A DNA stretch of 64,000 bases from Pseudomonas fluorescens (GTDB lineage: Bacteria > Pseudomonadota > Gammaproteobacteria > Pseudomonadales > Pseudomonadaceae): NCBI RefSeq assembly GCF_902498065.1, contig NZ_CABVIR010000001.1, positions 1,798,001 to 1,862,000 of the forward strand, written 5' to 3'. The notes beneath the pieces were generated by a model, which was given only the letters and a program-made list of their open reading frames with translations, had not been told where the DNA came from and ran no database searches. Shown here piece after piece: positions 39,879 through 48,346 of the stretch (its first letter is position 1; the number at the start of each line of letters is the position of its first letter). Both the position numbers and the translations under genes were made by a program.

Positions 39879-40791
39879 GTTGATCCAACGCTACTTTGAC
39901 TTCGCGTCTGGAGGAGCGATCTAAATCAGGTTCAAGCAGCCGCAGAGCCTCAATATTTTCTATGCTAAAAAAGCTCTCGCCCTCCAAGACGACCAGAGTC
40001 GTTTCATGAATTCGAGGTTCTAACGTCTGCGCCCACTTCGCGTATCGGCGCAGCTCTGACGATGTCAATTGAGCAACTTCGGAATCGTTTAGTCTGTTTA
40101 GCTCGTTTACTGTGTTCAGGATATCTTGCCGAAGCAATTGGTGAAGATCGTACTTCCAGAAGCTGAGCCCGGCCAAAACGCCTGCCGGTGCAGATTTCGT
40201 CGGACGGCGTCGAGCAAACCAATGCTCGAATGGCTCCAAGTTCCCTTTGCTATCAGGCTCAACTTCATGGGAGTACTGGCGTAGAGCTTCTGACTCGTCC
40301 ATCAAAACAGTCTTGAACAGTTTGACCTGAGCTAGCTTTGCTCTACCCAATATCAAGCGAGCCAATTGGGGGTGGGCTTTGTTCAGGAAAATTTTAAGCC
40401 TGGCAACCCTGCCAGATCGCAGCTCAAGATCGTCCAGCGAAGGTTGCAGAGTTGCAAGCAGTTGTCTAACTTCAAATATTTTCTCAACATTTCTAACTTC
40501 GCTTTGTTTCTGGCGGAATGCCGTCCGCTTCTCTTGGAAATTTACACCAAGGTGTTTTTTTCCACAAACATTCCCAATGTTAGTTTCAAAACCATCAGTG
40601 GTAACAACTAAGAAACCTCTCATGTGCGGTGTCCGACATCCCTGTATTCCGCACGGAATCATTTTCGTTTCTGGGAAAGTGTATTCACCGAGTATATCTA
40701 GAAGTTCTCGTGAGCCATCACTGAAATTCAGTGACTCACGGTAAAGAGGTCGATCTCGAAGCTCTTCAACGGTCTTCACACTGATTGCCAT
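39856..40791 (-). CDS. Accessory protein with Cys/His cluster, unknown
   Basis: 311 residues from ATG 40791 (AGGAG ahead); the longer frame lacks support. An N-terminal region with IPCGIQGCRTPHMRGFLVVTTDGFETNIGNVCGKKHLG contains three Cys and two His that could bind zinc; the rest is helical and charged (e.g. RRYAKWAQTLEPRIHETTLVVLEGESF). It is antiparallel to the early operon and more AT-rich. No family recognised; likely a moron. Confidence 0.6.
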   Translation of the reverse strand: MAISVKTVEELRDRPLYRESLNFSDGSRELLDILGEYTFPETKMIPCGIQGCRTPHMRGFLVVTTDGFETNIGNVCGKKHLGVNFQEKRTAFRQKQSEVRNVEKIFEVRQLLATLQPSLDDLELRSGRVARLKIFLNKAHPQLARLILGRAKLAQVKLFKTVLMDESEALRQYSHEVEPDSKGNLEPFEHWFARRRPTKSAPAGVLAGLSFWKYDLHQLLRQDILNTVNELNRLNDSEVAQLTSSELRRYAKWAQTLEPRIHETTLVVLEGESFFSIENIEALRLLEPDLDRSSRREVKVALDQLKAASSQ

Positions 40792-41014
40792 CGCTGTGCA
40801 TCTCCTATGCCGGCCAATCGGATGGCAGATAATCGTATAGCAAACAGCCATCACCGGCATACACAAATGCGGACGAGTTCTCACTGCACAACCCGGCCCC
40901 CTGCATTTTCACGTCAACCAACATTGAGGATTGGCAGCCATGTAATAGCTCAATTGAAGCCCTCCCAATGGCGGCACCAGCGCTCACGTAGGGAGGTCTT
41001 CGTGAAGCATACAA

Positions 41015-41040
41015 AACCCGGTTCCGATCGGGCTTTTTTA
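41015..41040 (+). terminator. Terminator-like hairpin in early region
   Basis: AAAACCCGGTTCCGATCGGGCTTTTTTA, short CCCG/CGGG stem with T6, before the 41145 gene. It would block rightward early transcription unless antiterminated. Confidence 0.6.
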
Positions 41041-41144
41041 CGCCTGCCTTTATTCGTCAGCACTCTCCCCTGCGCCCAATGGCAAACAGCAGGCGGCGCC
41101 GAGTGGTGACGAATGAACGCAGCCCCACCACCGAGGGATCAGCC

Positions 41145-41420
41145 ATGCAAATGCACCCACTGATTCAACAGCGCCGGGAAGTTCTCGACGCCCTGTTGAT
41201 TCGCACCCACGCAGCCCGTGGAGAGTTCGCTCGCCTTGCAGGTCTTGCGGCACCGGATAAGAAAGTTCGCTTTCAGGTGAAGACGGTCGGCAATGCCTAC
41301 CACATCGTTGACCAGGTCACTGGCAAGACCATGGCCTTCCGCTTCAACTATCAGGTCGCGCTGAACATGGCGATCGCATTCGAGAAGCAGGCCAATCGCT
41401 TGGCAGAAGGTGTGCATTGA
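41145..41420 (+). CDS. Small early phage protein, unknown
   Basis: 91 residues from ATG 41145 (GAGGGA upstream). MQMHPLIQQRREVLDALLIRTHAARGEFARLAGLAAPDKKVRFQVKTVGNAYHIVDQVTGKTMAFRFNYQVALNMAIAFEKQ. The C-terminal half (VGNAYHIVDxxTGxxxGFRxxYxxALxxA) resembles short phage proteins of unknown role. Stop overlaps the next start (TTGA). Confidence 0.65.
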   Translation: MQMHPLIQQRREVLDALLIRTHAARGEFARLAGLAAPDKKVRFQVKTVGNAYHIVDQVTGKTMAFRFNYQVALNMAIAFEKQANRLAEGVH

Positions 41421-41689
41421 TCAGCGCACCACAACCCAATCCCCGCGATCTGATCATCAGCAACTTGAACAAACAGCTGGATCAATTCTTTGACGCTGGC
41501 AAGACAGCTGAGCAGGTGCCCGCAGTCGTGAGTGGTGAACGAGAGGCAATGTTCGGTACCTCGCACAGCAACAAGCTGCGCCTCGAACGCGACAAGCTCG
41601 CACCGATGCTCAAGAGCATGGCTGCAACAGGCATCACCTCGAGCGCAGCGGCTACCCAAACCGCATCCGGCAAAAACAAAAAGAACTGA
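41417..41689 (+). CDS. Small early phage protein, TTG start
   Basis: 90 residues starting at TTG 41417, which overlaps the previous stop. Helical, with a charged centre and a low-complexity tail (AAATQTASGKNKKN). No family recognised. Confidence 0.55.
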   Translation: MISAPQPNPRDLIISNLNKQLDQFFDAGKTAEQVPAVVSGEREAMFGTSHSNKLRLERDKLAPMLKSMAATGITSSAAATQTASGKNKKN

Positions 41690-41810
41690 TCGCCAAAGAA
41701 AAGCTTCCAGTTCGCCTCGTCCAAATGAGGCGCTTCAACAAACTGACCTACGCCCGGCGCCGGCCGACATGGTTGGGATTGCCAGCCAGTGGGATTGAAG
41801 AGGTAGACCA

Positions 41811-42078
41811 TGGCCAAGAGCAACTCGGATATGCAGCAGGACAAGCGTGCCAAGGAGAATGCTCTACTCGAACGGATCGGCGTCGAGAAGCGCTGCTGAT
41901 TGTTTCGAAGGCGCTCGATGACGCGCTACAAATATTGGGAGAGCGTCACGACTTCGAGGAATGGCAGGAGACGGTTTCGACAGTCTTAGTCCAAATTACC
42001 GATGATCAGAATCGTCACCAAAGTCTGTATCGCCAGCTGACCGATGCAATGTTGCGCCAGCATATTTTTGGGATATAA
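41811..42078 (+). pseudogene. Possible frameshifted small phage gene
   Basis: ATG 41811 opens MAKSNSDMQQDKRAKENALLERIGVEKRC and then stops at 41898-41900. The frame one base further continues openly as REALLIVSKALDDALQILGERHDFEEWQETVSTVLVQITDD to 42078. The first part is like starts of known small phage proteins (MAKSNxxMQxxxRAKExxxxERxG). Together the two parts suggest one gene broken by a single-base indel, or a sequencing error. Its end overlaps the convergent AbiC-like gene. Confidence 0.45.
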
Positions 42079-43129
42079 CATCGAAAATTTGAGCCTGAGT
42101 TATTTCTTCACTGTCAGCGTAAGCAATGCTCTGATATAGATTTTTTACCCTATCGTCCCTGTAGGGAGCAGGGAGCTCCACGCCTTTGAGCAGAGAGTAT
42201 TTCTCTACATAATATTTAAGACCAGAGCCTTTTTCAGTTAAGCAATTAACAAATATGCAGCACTGCTCGTCGTTGCTCAGCTGCGCTCGGAGCATATTGG
42301 CATAGGTTCGCTGATCTCCATATTGCCTTACAGCTTTACGAATACGCATTCCTACTAGAGCCCCTTCGCGAAGGCCGCTAGTATTGCCATAGCCATCGAT
42401 AAACTTCAATATTTGATGCAAATTTCTAAAGTAACGCAACATACCCATTGAGTACTCATTAGAATAATACTCTTTGTTCTGCAAAACCAGTTCGACGGCT
42501 TCCACACCAAAGGTTGCTCTAGGTAAGAACTTGGAACTTACCCAATCAAAACACTGCACGCCAACTTTAATATTACCAGTATTTATTACAGTAACAGAAG
42601 CAGCTTTAGCTTGTTGGGAATGCATATCTAGCAAGCGAAAAAATGTAGTCTCAAAACTCTGCCTTTCGACTGCCTGATTTTGCTTCTCAAATATCCTACT
42701 TTGCATTTTTTGGGTTTTGTTTGCTTCTCTTGCCTCGTCTCGTGCAAGAGACAAATCCTGCCGTTGCAGCACCAAGTTTATTAAAACCGCTATAAAAGCA
42801 ACAAAACTTAGAAGCGGGTTGAGTATTCCTCCAACAAAGTCTCCAAGTTGCCCCCAATGCGCAGCGGTCTCAGGATATTGGACATTAACCCAAGGCAGAT
42901 CGAAACCACCTTGAAAGTGAAAAAAAACAGCTGAGACCACCAATATAATTGGGGCTATAGCAACCAAAGCCAAAAAATAGATATATTTTGTTTTTACCGC
43001 TGCCCAAGCATCTTTCCAGCCTTGCTTCATCGATTCCAGATCTTCTTTAGAAAAGATTTCCCATAAATCCTCTACGTTTCTCACCTCACTCCTTTTAGGT
43101 TTGGCTGACAAGGAGATACGCATCTTCAC
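41996..43129 (-). CDS. Putative AbiC-type phage abortive infection membrane protein
   Basis: 377 residues if GTG 43129 is used. Two transmembrane helices (residues about 49-70 and 99-121), the second within GQLGDFVGGILNPLLSFVAFIAVLINLVL; then a coiled segment and a soluble region with FETTFFRLLDMHSQQ, YFRNLHQILKFID and the diagnostic YANMLRAQLSNDEQCCIFVNCLT. These match the putative phage abortive infection family (PF16872). The start is uncertain: an in-frame GTG near residue 17 (43081) has AGGAG upstream. AT-rich, antiparallel to the phage operon, which marks it as acquired cargo. Defence function is inferred. Confidence 0.8.
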   Translation of the reverse strand: MKMRISLSAKPKRSEVRNVEDLWEIFSKEDLESMKQGWKDAWAAVKTKYIYFLALVAIAPIILVVSAVFFHFQGGFDLPWVNVQYPETAAHWGQLGDFVGGILNPLLSFVAFIAVLINLVLQRQDLSLARDEAREANKTQKMQSRIFEKQNQAVERQSFETTFFRLLDMHSQQAKAASVTVINTGNIKVGVQCFDWVSSKFLPRATFGVEAVELVLQNKEYYSNEYSMGMLRYFRNLHQILKFIDGYGNTSGLREGALVGMRIRKAVRQYGDQRTYANMLRAQLSNDEQCCIFVNCLTEKGSGLKYYVEKYSLLKGVELPAPYRDDRVKNLYQSIAYADSEEITQAQIFDVISQKYAGATLHRSAGDTDFGDDSDHR

Positions 43130-43293
43130 AATTCAATTCCCCAAATGCTCAATGATATCAAAAAACAATCACTGATCCACCAAATACGTCAGTACACCCT
43201 TGGGGAGCCGAAACTTCAGTACAGCCTTGTCAAAAAGCTCCTCACAGTCGCCCCTCTTGAGTCAATAACGCCGCCCCATAAGGAGGACTTTCT

Positions 43294-44070
43294 ATGTCCG
43301 TACAACAGATCGACGAAAAGAAACTCGAGCGCGCGATTCGCAAGATCAAGCACTGCTTGGCACTGGCTCAGAGCGCCAACGAGAACGAAGCAGCCACGGC
43401 GCTGCGGCAGGCTCAGGCACTGATGCGCGAGTATCGCCTGAGCGAAATGGATGTGAAGTTGAGCGACGTCGGTGAAGTCGAGTCGCAATTCTCTCGAGTC
43501 GAACGCCTCCCCGTGTGGGAGCGGAGTCTGAGCGGGGCTGTCGCTCATGTGTTCGGGTGCACCTCTCTGTACGGTCGGAAGTACTGCAAGGAAAAAGATC
43601 GAATCATAGCCCGCGTGTCCTTCGTGGGGGTGACACCTGCGCAGCATATCGCGCTCTATGCGTTTGAGGCGCTGCTGACAAAGCTGAAGTTTGCCCGCAA
43701 GGAATACGTCGCTGCGATACGTGCAGGCGTGCACCGCAGCCCCTACTCAGCTGAAACAGCAGGCGACCACTTCGCCCTGGCATGGGTCAACGAGGTTTAC
43801 GGGAAGCTAAGCGCCCTTGTCCCGAAAGGCGAAGACGATATCCCGTCAGCAAGCGACGGCCGCGACATCATCGCCGTCGAAGCGCAAGACAAGGCACTGA
43901 TCACCGAGTACCTCGCAAACAAAGGCGTGGGCAAAGCCCGCAAAGCGCGTAACGTCGATATCGACCTGAATGCGCAAATCGCGGGAATGCTCGCCGGCCG
44001 CATGGTTGATCTACACGCCGGCATTGCGCGCGGCGGCGAAGACACTCTTGCCCTACCATCCACTGCCTGA
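43294..44070 (+). CDS. DUF2786 domain phage protein
   Basis: 258 residues with AAGGAGG before the ATG. N-terminal DUF2786 (KLERAIRKIKHCLALAQSANENEAATALRQAQALMREYRLSEMDV, residues about 8-52), then a longer conserved region (ERLPVWERSLSGAVAHVFGCTSLY, VGVTPAQHIALYAFEALLTKL, HFALAWVNEVYGKLSALV). Widespread in phage early regions; biochemical function unknown. Confidence 0.85.
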   Translation: MSVQQIDEKKLERAIRKIKHCLALAQSANENEAATALRQAQALMREYRLSEMDVKLSDVGEVESQFSRVERLPVWERSLSGAVAHVFGCTSLYGRKYCKEKDRIIARVSFVGVTPAQHIALYAFEALLTKLKFARKEYVAAIRAGVHRSPYSAETAGDHFALAWVNEVYGKLSALVPKGEDDIPSASDGRDIIAVEAQDKALITEYLANKGVGKARKARNVDIDLNAQIAGMLAGRMVDLHAGIARGGEDTLALPSTA

Positions 44071-44237
44071 TACCACCACCCTCCACCGCCCGGGCATGCC
44101 CCTGCATAGGACGCCCTATGGCCCCAGAAATCATCTGTTCACCAAAGTCAGAGGATAATTTGACAGTCCCCTGATATTTCAGGTGAACAGAGTCAGAGTA
44201 GATCCACACCTCCTTTCAGCAGATAACGTTGCCACTT

Positions 44238-44885
44238 CTATAACTTGGATTTCAACGAAGACTCCAAATCGTACAGCGCCTTTAAAAATTCATCAGTGAA
44301 TGCCGAAGATGCTTGTTCAGAGTTATCGAACGCAATATTTTCGTCCCCCCTATATAATCCGACATAGAACTCTTCAGCATCTCCAAGAATTTGCGGATTT
44401 TCTTTTATCAACAGTGTTTTTACAGCCGCTTCCAACTCTGAATAGAGTTTTTGTAGACGTTTTAATCGAGCAACCATTAAATCACCCCAGGCGGCTTCGC
44501 AGCCAATGGCGGCAGCCTCTAGTCGCGCCTTAGCTGAAAGAGCCTGCTCATGTCTAGCCCTTAAGGCGTCGGCCAAGACCTCATAGTTTGCTACTTGTCT
44601 TTCCATAGATATCATTGCACCCCCAAAATTCAATGAATTCGCAATAAAGACGGGCTCACGAGCAGCTGAAATTGAATCTCTAAACTGATATAAACTTATC
44701 AACATCTCCATCGCTAGACTATGGTCAGTACTGCCCCTAAGTTGCTTTTTCCACGCAGACAAACCTTGCGCCCCAAAACAAACCGCCGCGATCACTCCGA
44801 TTAATGAGACCGCCGTCCCAAGCAAACTGAATGCATCCTTGGTTAATGTCCAGTCGACATCTGAAATTGCAAGACAAATGTTCAT
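44238..44885 (-). CDS. Membrane-anchored helical accessory protein
   Basis: 215 residues from ATG 44885 (AGGGA eight bases upstream). One N-terminal transmembrane helix (AFSLLGTAVSLIGVIAAVCFGAQGL) precedes a long amphipathic coiled-coil-like region (MERQVANYEVLADALRARHEQALSAKARLEAAAIGCEAAWGDLMVARLKRLQKLYSELEAAVKTLL). No family recognised. AT-rich, antiparallel to flanking early genes, like the AbiC-like and HEPN genes; probably part of the same accessory set. Confidence 0.6.
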   Translation of the reverse strand: MNICLAISDVDWTLTKDAFSLLGTAVSLIGVIAAVCFGAQGLSAWKKQLRGSTDHSLAMEMLISLYQFRDSISAAREPVFIANSLNFGGAMISMERQVANYEVLADALRARHEQALSAKARLEAAAIGCEAAWGDLMVARLKRLQKLYSELEAAVKTLLIKENPQILGDAEEFYVGLYRGDENIAFDNSEQASSAFTDEFLKALYDLESSLKSKL

Positions 44886-44937
44886 GTGCGTCCCTAGCAG
44901 AATAACCCTCAAATAATTCTACAGATGAGGTATCCCC

Positions 44938-45573
44938 ATGCCCACAGAAAACAAACCGACCGAGCCGCTGAAGGTTGATTGCTCGACTGTGACGAAACTG
45001 GTGATCACCGGCGCTCCACGGCTTGATCCGATCACGGTTTTCCTCGAAGACTTCGGGCGCCGTAACTGCCCGACCGAGTCTGATCCGAACTACCAGACCG
45101 CCCAAGGCAAGATCACGATCAACTGCAGGGACAACAGCTGGAACGCCTACTGGGGCGGCATGGGCCCCCGAACCGTTGCAGAATTCGTCTCCGACTGCGA
45201 CTGGCACTACATCTTGAACTGTTTGGATCGCGGGATCAGCAGCACGCGATTCAGTGGCACTGCGCTTCATACCTTCGCCAAAAAGTGCATCGTCCAGCGC
45301 CGTCAGCAACAGACGGGCCGACACGACTGGGAGCTGGATGAGCTGAGCAAAGATGAGGCCCGCGAGCTTTGGCACGACATCGAGGCTCTGCGCAGCGTCG
45401 AGTCGCCGAGTGAATGCCGGCATCACGACAAGCTGCTGGCCGCGCTGTTCGGAGATGAATGGCATTACCCAGTCGACGACAACGCGGTCGAGGAAAACCA
45501 CGAATTCACGTACCTGCGCCGCATTGTTGAAACGATACAGTCAGCTGTTCACCACTACGTCGTAAACATATGA
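44938..45573 (+). CDS. Early phage protein, unknown
   Basis: 211 residues. Opens MPTENKPTEPLKVDCSTVTKLVITGAPRLDPITVFLEDFGRRNCPTESDPNYQTAQGKITINCRDNSWNAYWGGMGPRTVAEFVSDCDWHYILNCLDRGISST. The WNAYWGGMGxxTVxEFxxxCxxxYxxNxL pattern is recurrent in phages of Gram-negative hosts but has no assigned function. Belongs to the rightward early operon. Confidence 0.7.
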   Translation: MPTENKPTEPLKVDCSTVTKLVITGAPRLDPITVFLEDFGRRNCPTESDPNYQTAQGKITINCRDNSWNAYWGGMGPRTVAEFVSDCDWHYILNCLDRGISSTRFSGTALHTFAKKCIVQRRQQQTGRHDWELDELSKDEARELWHDIEALRSVESPSECRHHDKLLAALFGDEWHYPVDDNAVEENHEFTYLRRIVETIQSAVHHYVVNI

Positions 45574-45625
45574 AGACTAATTCTTTATCTCCGTGCTAGC
45601 CATAAATAAAGGAAAACCCTGCTCA

Positions 45626-46621
45626 CTACGTCCTGGCTATACCGAACAAGAGCTTCCTGAAATACGCTTCAATACCGTCGTTCTCACCATCAAAAAGCTT
45701 GGACAACTCTGGACTATCAATAATCTTTAACGCGATCTCTCGCAACATAACCATCATATCTAAGCTCATGTCAGGTACCTGTTCAGCGACACTATCTTTA
45801 ATATGAGATCCGTGTGTTATTTGAGATCGTACCGCATAACATTTTTTCATCATCTGATAGCTCTTCTCCATCGCTTCGCCGTCACCGCCCAGGAACATCG
45901 ACACACGTTCGGACAGCCTATGAGTCAGTTCGGAAGTATCAGTAGAAAACAAGCTCTCTAGAGCGCTACACATCTGAGCTATTTTCATCGCGGGGTGCGA
46001 GGTTCTACGTGCCAGCTGAACAAAATTTATGAATCTAGCAAAACGAGTATAACTCTTTGATATGACGGGGGTTGCAATCGTTACGCCACGATCATGAATA
46101 TAAGTTCTAAGCTTTAAACTCCTTTCAATCCACTGCTCCAGATCATTTAAATTAATAGTTTTGACAGTTAGCCGCCCACCATAAGAGTTGCTCGCATGTG
46201 ATGCCAAGTTATTATTCGACCATTCTACCACTTTGCCTTTTTCACTTTTTTTTGCGAAAGCAATTTCACTATGAATACAACTATCATAGACAAGCCACGA
46301 ATCTTGCAGAATCCACTCAATCCACACCAACCAACAAAAAAGAACCTCTGAAGCAGGCGAATCATCCCCCCAAGCAGCATGATCAAACTCACCAACCACT
46401 ATGTTACTTGCTGCTTGAAAGTGAGAGTATTCTATTTCCCCCGCGTAGCGCCTAAAATCTGAACCAATATAGTCCGATACATTTTTAGCTCCAACAACTA
46501 GATTAACGCCCGGCATAAACTCATAACTACCAGAAGGAACATTGAAATTCAAATATCTGATAGTAGTTAATAGCTTGACCTTCCACATATAAACCCCGTC
46601 CAGGTTAAAAACCTCCATCAT
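45626..46621 (-). CDS. Apea-like HEPN domain protein
   Basis: 331 residues from ATG 46621, coupled to the upstream membrane gene by ATGA; an alternative Met at residue 12 exists. The C-terminal region has KIAQMCSALESLFSTDTSELTHRLSERVSMFLGGDGEAMEKSYQMMKKCYAVRSQITHGSHI: R265-SQIT-H270 is the HEPN R-x4-H pair in the Y-x2-RS-x2-(V/T)HG context of Apea-like HEPN domains. N-terminal two-thirds is unassigned. AT-rich and opposite to the phage genes. HEPN proteins often cut RNA in abortive defence; here that role is inferred. Confidence 0.75.
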   Translation of the reverse strand: MMEVFNLDGVYMWKVKLLTTIRYLNFNVPSGSYEFMPGVNLVVGAKNVSDYIGSDFRRYAGEIEYSHFQAASNIVVGEFDHAAWGDDSPASEVLFCWLVWIEWILQDSWLVYDSCIHSEIAFAKKSEKGKVVEWSNNNLASHASNSYGGRLTVKTINLNDLEQWIERSLKLRTYIHDRGVTIATPVISKSYTRFARFINFVQLARRTSHPAMKIAQMCSALESLFSTDTSELTHRLSERVSMFLGGDGEAMEKSYQMMKKCYAVRSQITHGSHIKDSVAEQVPDMSLDMMVMLREIALKIIDSPELSKLFDGENDGIEAYFRKLLFGIART

Positions 46622-46827
46622 AACCAGTTCAGCACTCGCAGCACTCTCTCGAATGTTCGCTCACTCGCCACCCACGCCAGCATGACAAGGCCGTCTCCCG
46701 CGACGACGAAAATAAACCCACCAACCGCATCGATGACGACCAGAAATATTCCCAGCGTCAGGAGTGCGGCACCGAGCGCCCCCAGTACCGTCCGGATTTG
46801 CTTTTGCTCGGGATACTTATTGAACAT
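46618..46827 (-). CDS. Small two-helix membrane protein coupled to HEPN gene
   Basis: 69 residues from ATG 46827, with GGAG seven bases ahead. Two hydrophobic helices (TVLGALGAALLTLGIFLVVI and AVGGFIFVVAGDGLVMLAWVA) between basic termini. Its TGA overlaps the HEPN gene ATG, so they are translated together. Confidence 0.65.
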   Translation of the reverse strand: MFNKYPEQKQIRTVLGALGAALLTLGIFLVVIDAVGGFIFVVAGDGLVMLAWVASERTFERVLRVLNWL

Positions 46828-46928
46828 CCGAATACTCCGCATCAGTTGCGCATCGATCAACTGTAGCCCAAGCGCAACCACCCAATATCAACCACCTTCT
46901 GCCGCCACGCGCGACATGGAGCATCACA

Positions 46929-47171
46929 ATGGAAACAGAAATCCTCTCCGACGAGGAACTGGCCGAACTCACTGGCTACAAGGCTCGGGCCTACCAGCGA
47001 CGCTGGCTAATTGATCGCCAATGGGTGTTCGTCGAAAGCCGCGGCAAGCGCCCGCTGGTGGGCCGCATGTACGCCCGCATGAAGCTGGGCATGATCAGCC
47101 CTACGATTGCCGATCCGAACCCGCCGCCGGCAACACCGGCATGGACGCCAGACTATTCGCAGGTGAACTGA
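46929..47171 (+). CDS. DUF4224 protein (integrase-associated, excisionase-like)
   Basis: 80 residues, METEILSDEELAELTGYKARAYQRRWLIDRQWVFVESRGKRPLVGRMYARMKLG. This is DUF4224: LsdeELaelTGykrpakQirwL, with a GRPxVxR-like motif, nearly always found directly upstream of a phage integrase. It may act as the directionality factor. One base separates it from the integrase. Confidence 0.9.
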   Translation: METEILSDEELAELTGYKARAYQRRWLIDRQWVFVESRGKRPLVGRMYARMKLGMISPTIADPNPPPATPAWTPDYSQVN

Positions 47172-47172
47172 T

Positions 47173-48222
47173 ATGCGCCCCCGCAAGACCGAAACACGCC
47201 ATTTACCTCCCCGGATGTATCAGTGGACACGAAAAAGGAAGAGCGGAAAGGTGTGGATCGCCTATTACTACCTGGACATGACAGGCAAGGCGATCCCGCT
47301 GGGCAGGGATTTGGACTTGGCCAGGATCAAATGGGCGGATTTGGAGGCGAAGGAGAAGCCCCTCGATCTGCGCACCATGAAGGGCATCTTCGACCGATAC
47401 ATCCGCGACATCGTATCGAAGAAAGCGGCGAGGACGCAGAAGGATAATTTGGCGGAAATCAAGCAGCTTCGGCCGATGTTCGACAGCGCTCCTATCGACT
47501 CAATCACCCCAGCAACTATCGCCGGGTACCGCGACGCGCGGACCGCCAAGGTTCGCGCGAATCGCGAGATCGCCACCCTCTCCCACGTGTTCAACATTGC
47601 TCGGGAATGGGGACTGACGACCAAAGAGAATCCCTGCCAGGGCGTGCGCAAAAACAAGGAAACGCCGAGGGACTATTACGCGAATGATGTGGTTTGGGAT
47701 GCTGTTTACATGAAGGCAGCTCAAGAGCTGAAAGACGCGATGGACTTGGCCTATCTGACCGGGCAGCGACCGGCAGATGTTCTGGTTATGAGAAAGGACG
47801 ACGTCGAGGGAAATTACTTGGGAGTTCAGCAAAACAAGACACACAAAAAGCTGCGTATCCAGATGACTGACGGTGATGAGCCAAACAGCCTGGGCCTGTT
47901 GATCGGGAAAATGGCCGAGCGCAATGCTCAGCACATTTGCAGCTATTTGATCGTGAGCGCACGCGGCAAGCGGATGACCGCGAAGATGCTTCGCGATCGA
48001 TGGGACGACGCCAGAGAAAGGGCCAAGAAAGAAGCTGATGAAAAAGGCGATGTTCAGCTGGCGGAGAAAATCGGAGGCTTCCAGTTCAGAGACATCAGAC
48101 CGAAAGCGGCGTCGGAAATCCTCGATATTGGTGATGCGAGCCTGCTCTTGGGGCACACCAAAGGGGACATCACCGAGCGCGTCTATCGACGAATTGGCGC
48201 CATCGCCAAGCCCTCGAAATAG
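47173..48222 (+). CDS. int: Prophage integrase, tyrosine recombinase
   Basis: 349 residues. Arm-binding N-terminus (PPRMYQWTRKRKSGKVWIAYYYLDMTGKAIPLG), core-binding domain (about 70-155), catalytic domain with R in LTGQRPADVLVM, K in NKTHKKLRI, FRDIRPKAASE (Arg at the usual first His, as in several phage integrases), LLGHTKGDITERVYRR with the H and nucleophile Tyr. It lies 124 bp from attR and points toward it. It should catalyse recombination at the tRNA-Ser site. Confidence 0.96.
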   Translation: MRPRKTETRHLPPRMYQWTRKRKSGKVWIAYYYLDMTGKAIPLGRDLDLARIKWADLEAKEKPLDLRTMKGIFDRYIRDIVSKKAARTQKDNLAEIKQLRPMFDSAPIDSITPATIAGYRDARTAKVRANREIATLSHVFNIAREWGLTTKENPCQGVRKNKETPRDYYANDVVWDAVYMKAAQELKDAMDLAYLTGQRPADVLVMRKDDVEGNYLGVQQNKTHKKLRIQMTDGDEPNSLGLLIGKMAERNAQHICSYLIVSARGKRMTAKMLRDRWDDARERAKKEADEKGDVQLAEKIGGFQFRDIRPKAASEILDIGDASLLLGHTKGDITERVYRRIGAIAKPSK

Positions 48223-48231
48223 CCCGAAAAA

Positions 48232-48244
48232 CCGTTACAAAACT
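48232..48244. promoter_or_regulatory. Integrase arm-type site, right
   Basis: CCGTTACAAAACT is identical to 7766-7778 at the other end of the prophage, and 103 bp from the attR core. Confidence 0.65.
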
Positions 48245-48346
48245 CAAACTTCGCCCCTTGTAGAATGCGGGCTGTAGAGATGTTGAAAAATAAAGGTATC
48301 GTAACGAAAGTCGGCTACTAGCCACGGTTTCACAGGCTTTGAATAT

